This document shows positions 41,442 to 42,781 of a stretch of 42,781 nucleotides of DNA, piece after piece. Location: assembly GCA_016786565.1 (NCBI GenBank), contig JAEUVY010000103.1:1-42781 (forward strand), in the 5' to 3' direction. This DNA is from Flavipsychrobacter sp. Lineage in GTDB: Bacteria; Bacteroidota; Bacteroidia; Chitinophagales; Chitinophagaceae. The position numbers and the translations under genes are program-made. How positions within the stretch are numbered: position 1 is the stretch's first letter; each line of letters starts with the position of its first letter. The notes beneath the pieces are model-generated. The model searched no databases and had not been told where the DNA came from. It was given only the letters and a program-made list of their open reading frames with translations.

Positions 41442-41963
41442 ATGTTTTCTTTCCTTAAGGCACTTTTTACCCCGGCCCCTCCGGTGCCATCCAGCATTTA
41501 CGACTTCCGCGTACCGGCACTGAACGGCGACGTCATAGACTTCTCGGCTTTCCGGGGCAAGAAGATCATGATCGTAAACACCGCTTCGCTGTGCGGCCAC
41601 ACGCCTCAGTATGCCGAACTGGAAGAACTGAGCCAACGCTTCAAAGACAAATTGGTAATAGTTGGCTTCCCTTGCAACAACTTCCTGTTTCAGGAACCCG
41701 GCACAGCCAAAATGATATCAGACGTTTGCCACATCAAGTACAGAGTAACTTTTCCAATGGCGGCGAAAGTATCAGTAAAGGGGCCGCTCACAGCACCCAT
41801 CTATCGCTGGCTTACCAACAGTCGCTACAACAAGCTGGGTGACAGCGTAGTGAAATGGAACTTTCAGAAATACCTGATCAATGAAGAAGGACGCCTGATA
41901 TGCGTATTCACGCCCGCCGCGTCGCCATTGGCGCCCGAAGTCATAAGTGCGATCGAAGGTTAG
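41442..41963 (+). CDS. Glutathione peroxidase family protein
   Basis: 173 residues. NTASLCGHTPQYAELEEL with peroxidatic Cys51, GFPCNNF at 76-82, and WNFQKYLI with Trp139/Asn140. The usual GFPCNQF glutamine is replaced by Asn80, so the catalytic tetrad is altered. A resolving Cys96 suits the thioredoxin-dependent, one-Cys-two-step type. It detoxifies hydroperoxides in the cytoplasm. Convergent with the metallophosphoesterase, two bases apart. Confidence 0.93.
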   Translation: MFSFLKALFTPAPPVPSSIYDFRVPALNGDVIDFSAFRGKKIMIVNTASLCGHTPQYAELEELSQRFKDKLVIVGFPCNNFLFQEPGTAKMISDVCHIKYRVTFPMAAKVSVKGPLTAPIYRWLTNSRYNKLGDSVVKWNFQKYLINEEGRLICVFTPAASPLAPEVISAIEG

Positions 41964-41965
41964 TT

Positions 41966-42781
41966 CTAAACGAATTCTATCACCGTGATCTCAGGCAAAA
42001 TGCCCAGACGGCCCGGGTAACCAAGGAAGCCGAAACCGCGGTTCACATAAAGGGACTGGTTACCCTCCTTATACAATCCGGCCCACTCATGATAGATGTA
42101 CTGCACCGGACTCCACTTGAACCATTTGCTGTCCACACCAAACTGCATACCGTGTGTATGGCCACTCAACATCAGGTCCACATCTTTGTATTTTTCCAAC
42201 ACCTCTCCGCGCCAGTGCGACGGATCGTGTGAGAGCAATATCTTGAACGGAACATTCTTTTCCTGAAGTCCTTCGTATGCCTTGCTCATGTCGCCATACT
42301 TAGGGAAGTGCGCCTTGTTGCCCCAATTCTCTATACCAAGTATCGCTATTTTCTCACCACCACGCTCCAGCACCACGTGTTCATTCATCAGCAAGCGCCA
42401 CCCCACTTCGGCATGTATTCCCTTCAGGCGTTCCAGGTTTTCCTTCTTTGCCTGCCTCGTTGGCCATTCCACATAGTCGCCATAGTCATGGTTGCCCAGG
42501 GTTGAATAAACACCCATGGGCGCCTTCAACCGGGAAAAGATCTCTTTAAATTTGTCATCCACTTCATCGGCAACATTGTTCACCAGGTCACCGGTAAACA
42601 ATATCACATCAGCCCCTTGGTGCATCACACGTTCTATTCCCTCAGCTACAGCCCTGTGATCGTCAAAACTTCCGGTGTGTATGTCAGATATCTGAACCAG
42701 CTTAAAACCCTTGAACGCGGCCGGAAGATTATCGAACGACAGCTTCATCTTACGCACCCTGTAACGATAGCGGTTGGTGAT
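41966..42781 (-). CDS. Metallophosphoesterase, N-terminus cut by window edge
   Basis: The frame is open to base 42781 (271 residues plus stop), so the N-terminus is missing; the family usually has N-terminal membrane helices. Motifs: SDIHTGSF (metal 1), FTGDLVNN, LGNHDYG, LLSHDP and SGHTHGMQFG. This is the YkuE-type calcineurin-like fold with two metal ions, acting on phosphoesters, possibly of lipids (as UDP-diacylglucosamine hydrolase relatives do) or nucleotides. Start within the window (a GTG at 42757) is not believed. Confidence 0.93.
   Translation of the reverse strand: MTNRYRYRVRKMKLSFDNLPAAFKGFKLVQISDIHTGSFDDHRAVAEGIERVMHQGADVILFTGDLVNNVADEVDDKFKEIFSRLKAPMGVYSTLGNHDYGDYVEWPTRQAKKENLERLKGIHAEVGWRLLMNEHVVLERGGEKIAILGIENWGNKAHFPKYGDMSKAYEGLQEKNVPFKILLSHDPSHWRGEVLEKYKDVDLMLSGHTHGMQFGVDSKWFKWSPVQYIYHEWAGLYKEGNQSLYVNRGFGFLGYPGRLGILPEITVIEFV

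Overview
The window looks like a chromosome segment of a Bacteroidota bacterium, most likely of the Chitinophagaceae or a close relative. Signs for this are type IX secretion sorting signals, many lipoproteins with short lipoboxes, a DUF5723-type outer-membrane barrel, and promoters of the TTTG-N19-21-TAnnTTTG kind instead of the usual -35/-10 pair. The taxon is an inference from gene style, not a search result.

Bases 1 to about 13,700 are accessory and AT-rich. At the left edge is the N-terminal 318 residues of a SIR2-domain protein of the kind found in anti-phage defence. It runs off the window and has no stop here. Next come small lipoproteins, a DUF6157-type protein, a lipoprotein hydrolase with a barrel partner, and a membrane LytTR regulator. 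From 5.6 to 6.6 kb lies a graveyard of tRNA 3' fragments, terminators, short GC-rich palindromes (REP-like, core CCTGCCTGCCGGCAGGCAGG) and an 11-bp tandem repeat. From 8.6 to 13.3 kb is a mobile module ending in a large serine recombinase whose 3' end runs antisense through the terminator and body of a tRNA-Arg(TCT) gene. That tRNA is duplicated: an intact copy, a tiny GIY-YIG nuclease gene, and a second copy interrupted by a 20-bp palindrome lie in a row. A third, broken copy lies at 6.4 kb.

Bases 13,800 to the end are dense housekeeping and envelope genes. They include a GlsB-type membrane protein, a DUF4369/thioredoxin protein with a two-parvulin isomerase, ferrochelatase, a large T9SS-secreted Asp-box protein, three small lipoproteins, and a tetR-tolC-emrA-emrB efflux operon whose promoter is embedded in an 18-bp tandem operator repeat. 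A SAM-I riboswitch heads a trans-sulfuration enzyme and homoserine dehydrogenase operon. There follow a lipoprotein/DUF5723 barrel pair with a suspicious A10 run, a VOC protein, a LuxE-type protein, a methylmalonyl-CoA mutase subunit without its B12 domain, a glutathione peroxidase, and a metallophosphoesterase cut by the right edge.

The most interesting signals are (i) the tRNA-Arg / GIY-YIG / tRNA-Arg module with palindromes inserted exactly at tRNA loop-stem junctions, (ii) the truncated SIR2 gene, and (iii) the iteron-like CGTTTAACG repeats in the recombinase module, which occur in both intergenic and coding DNA.
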